64,000 nucleotides of DNA from Mycobacterium sp. 1100029.7 (GTDB lineage Bacteria; Actinomycetota; Actinomycetes; Mycobacteriales; Mycobacteriaceae). How positions within the stretch are numbered: position 1 is the first letter of the stretch; each line of letters begins with the position of its first letter. Both the position numbers and the translations under genes were made by a program. Below, piece by piece: positions 62,268-64,000 of this stretch. A model generated the notes under the pieces. That model was not told the origin of the DNA. It saw nothing but the letters and a program-made list of their open reading frames with translations, and did no database searches. The DNA lies in the NCBI RefSeq assembly GCF_001665235.1, contig NZ_LZSC01000038.1, forward strand, positions 1-64,000, read 5' to 3'.

Positions 62268-62429
62268 TCAGCGCGGGTCGGCGTCGCCTTTTCCCAACCG
62301 GCGCATGAAGTCTGGGTCGTCGTCGGGTCCGATGACGCGGGTCTTCGGCCGGTGGGCCTGCGAACGTGCTGCGCGCCAGCCAATGTAGATCAGCGTCCCC
62401 AGGACCAGGACAACCACCAGGTAGAGCAC
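62268..62429 (-). CDS. Small membrane protein (Rv0530A-like)
   Basis: 53-residue protein with one N-terminal membrane helix (LYLVVVLVLGTLIYIGWRAA) and a charged cytosolic tail (RVIGPDDDPDFMRRLGKGDA). The GTG at 62429 is chosen because AGGAGG lies six bases upstream. A longer open frame to 62528 would overlap the divergent DUF4229 gene and adds unlikely sequence. Convergent with the MinD-like gene, 17 bp apart. Function unknown. Confidence 0.75.
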   Translation of the reverse strand: MLYLVVVLVLGTLIYIGWRAARSQAHRPKTRVIGPDDDPDFMRRLGKGDADPR

Positions 62430-62475
62430 TCGACACCTCCTTTGAGCGAATATACTCGCGCCGTAGGCTCGAGCT

Positions 62476-62862
62476 GTGTCAGAAGGGCCGAGCGACAACA
62501 GCACTGAGGACAACGCGACTGAGGACAACGCGGCGGACCGCGCCCGAGATCGCGTCGTGGTCGACGTGTTGCTCTACGCGGGGGCGCGACTGTTACTCGC
62601 GGGGGTGCTCACCGCGGTCATCTATCTGGCCGCGCGGTTGATCGGGGTCACCCCGTTCCCGGTGGTGGTCGCGGCGTTGTTCGCATTGATCATCGCGATG
62701 CCGTTGGGCATCTGGGTGTTCGCGCCGCTGCGTCGGCGCGCCACGGCGTCGTTGGCTGCCGCCGGTGACCGGCGTCGCGCCGAACGCGAGCAGCTGCAGG
62801 CGCGGTTGCGCGGTGAGGCGGTGTCCGATGAGAAGCCGGCCGACGAACCCGACGAGAAGTAA
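62476..62862 (+). CDS. DUF4229 family membrane protein (Rv0531)
   Basis: 128-residue membrane protein of unknown function. An acidic, repetitive leader (TEDNATEDNAADRARD) precedes two helices (about 34-56: VVDVLLYAGARLLLAGVLTA, and 62-82: FPVVVAALFALIIAMPLGIW). A charged C-terminal region (RRRATASLAAAGDRRRAERE) ends in acidic residues. GTG start. The stop lies 3 bp before the end of the convergent fabH. Confidence 0.82.
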   Translation: MSEGPSDNSTEDNATEDNAADRARDRVVVDVLLYAGARLLLAGVLTAVIYLAARLIGVTPFPVVVAALFALIIAMPLGIWVFAPLRRRATASLAAAGDRRRAEREQLQARLRGEAVSDEKPADEPDEK

Positions 62863-62865
62863 GGC

Positions 62866-63873
62866 TCAGCCGTTGGGCATCCGCACGACCTGTGCGGCAT
62901 AGCTGAGTCCCGCGCCGTAGCCGATCAGCAGGGCCAGATCGCCCGGCTTGGACGCCCCGGTCGCCAGCAGTTCGGCCATCGCCAGCGGAATGGATGCCGC
63001 GGACGTGTTCCCGGTGTGCTCAATGTCATTGGCCACGACCGCGTCCGAGCGCAGGTCGAGATTCTTGGCCAGCACCTCGTTGATGCGCGCATTGGCCTGA
63101 TGCGGGATGAACACGTCGATCTGATCGGACCGGACGCCGGCGGCGTCCATCGCCTGACGCCCGACCTTGCCCATCTCGAATGCGGCCCAACGGAACACCG
63201 CGCTGCCTTCCAAACGCAGGAACGGGCGCGGTCCGGTCGGGTTCTCCGTGTAGGCGATCCAGTCGATGTCCTGGCGGATGGCCATGGCCTGTTCACCGTC
63301 GCTGCCCCACACGGTCGGCCCGATGCCCTGTTCGGGCGCCTCGCCGACCACCACCGCGGCGGCGCCGTCGGCGAAGATGAAGCAGTTGCTGCGGTCGAGC
63401 ATGTCCACGGTGGGGGACAGCTTCTCCGATCCGATCACCAGCATCTTGGCGACGCTGCCGCCGCGGATCATGTCGGCCGCCACGCCGACGGCGTAGCCGA
63501 AGCCGGCGCATCCGGCCGAGATGTCGAACGCGGGAACGCCGGTGGCGCCCAGCGCCGACGCGACCGCCGGCGCGCTGGCCGGTGTCTGCAGAAACTGGGT
63601 GCTGGTCGCGACGATCACGCCGTCGATGTCGCTTGCCTGCAGCGACGCCTTCGCGATCGCCTCCCGGCTGGCCTCGACCGACATGGACGTGACGGATTCG
63701 TCGCGGGCGGCGAATCGGCGCGTCTTGATGCCGGTGCGGGTGTAGATCCATTCGTCGGAGGAGTCGATGTTGCGGCACAGCTCGTCGTTGGTGACGACGC
63801 GCTCGGGGCGGTAGGCCCCGACGCTGAGAAGTCCGATGTTTCTGGGCCCATTGGTCGCGGCGATCTGCTGCAT
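62866..63873 (-). CDS. fabH: Beta-ketoacyl-ACP synthase III
   Basis: 335-residue condensing enzyme that joins FAS-I acyl-CoA products to malonyl-AcpM, feeding the FAS-II mycolate pathway. The catalytic triad is C122 ([14 protein letters not shown]), H258 ([12 protein letters not shown]) and N289 ([12 protein letters not shown]). The end [18 protein letters not shown] is typical. The start [20 protein letters not shown] at 63873 gives the orthologue's 335 residues; the open leader to 63984 is not needed. The PE_PGRS gene beside fabH in M. tuberculosis is not present. 63874-64000 presumably holds its promoter. Confidence 0.96.
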   Translation of the reverse strand: MQQIAATNGPRNIGLLSVGAYRPERVVTNDELCRNIDSSDEWIYTRTGIKTRRFAARDESVTSMSVEASREAIAKASLQASDIDGVIVATSTQFLQTPASAPAVASALGATGVPAFDISAGCAGFGYAVGVAADMIRGGSVAKMLVIGSEKLSPTVDMLDRSNCFIFADGAAAVVVGEAPEQGIGPTVWGSDGEQAMAIRQDIDWIAYTENPTGPRPFLRLEGSAVFRWAAFEMGKVGRQAMDAAGVRSDQIDVFIPHQANARINEVLAKNLDLRSDAVVANDIEHTGNTSAASIPLAMAELLATGASKPGDLALLIGYGAGLSYAAQVVRMPNG

Positions 63874-64000
63874 TGCGCTCCTCGCTCGGCTGGCGGTGTA
63901 AGGGCTGTCACGTCCGACGCTAACGCGTATGCCCACGTCGAGTGTGCGTTTACGGCTTCGAGTGTGCGCCCAGGGCGGCGACACGCTGGGTAAGCCCGCC

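Overview
The window is a high-GC actinobacterial chromosome segment, almost certainly from a non-tuberculous Mycobacterium. The gene order closely follows the M. tuberculosis block from umaA/pcaA (Rv0469/Rv0470c) to fabH (Rv0533c). It carries mycobacterium-specific genes: hbhA, mshA, senX3-regX3, mycolic acid methyltransferases, an L,D-transpeptidase and the 33-residue ribosomal protein bS22. Names and comparisons with M. tuberculosis rest on recalled sequences and gene order, not on a search. The species cannot be fixed from this window.

Layout. 0-2.3 kb: two convergent mycolate methyltransferase genes and a MadR-type TetR regulator. 2.4-8.5 kb: a DUF445 membrane protein, an XRE regulator, the adhesin hbhA, small envelope proteins, deoC, a DUF2993 protein and a nitrilase-family amidohydrolase. 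8.5-13.8 kb: a DUF2505 protein, murB, the L,D-transpeptidase lipoprotein lprQ, a short-chain dehydrogenase and a ROK regulator. 13.8-18.6 kb: mshA (mycothiol), a YbjN-like protein, gpm1 and the phosphate-responsive pair senX3-regX3, joined by a 17-codon coupling ORF. 18.6-28.7 kb: a Nudix hydrolase, three conserved hypothetical genes, exopolyphosphatase, proC, a small HTH protein, bS22, a GalE-like epimerase and an acyltransferase. 28.8-31.3 kb: cmaA2-like methyltransferase, HadA-like dehydratase and a SerB-like phosphatase.

31.5-33.8 kb is a low-GC accessory island where M. tuberculosis has mmpS2/mmpL2. It holds an intact WXG100 gene, a gutted toxin remnant, two related immunity-like genes and a small unknown gene. 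A 48-bp direct repeat of the WXG100 promoter shows that the module was once duplicated. This is the most unusual part of the window.

33.8-40.2 kb: a glutaredoxin-like gene and the heme cluster hemA-hemC-hemD-hemB, then two small membrane proteins. 40.1-46.3 kb: a STAS anti-anti-sigma protein and two acyltransferase/SGNH systems, one split over two genes and one fused, with an esterase and an overlooked 38-residue membrane protein. 46.5-54 kb is further accessory content: SsuD-like monooxygenase plus an MHS-type transporter, a GabP-like permease and a 1181-residue carboxylic acid reductase. 54-62.3 kb: an F420-type nitroreductase-family protein, hemL, a phosphatase and the system II cytochrome c maturation operon (thioredoxin lipoprotein, ccdA, resB, ccsA), then a MinD-like ATPase. 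The window ends with two small membrane proteins and fabH.

Functionally, heme synthesis (hemA, C, D, B and L) sits near cytochrome c assembly. Mycolate biosynthesis and its control (methyltransferases, MadR, HadA-like, FabH) recur at both ends. No rRNA, tRNA, insertion sequence or CRISPR array was seen.
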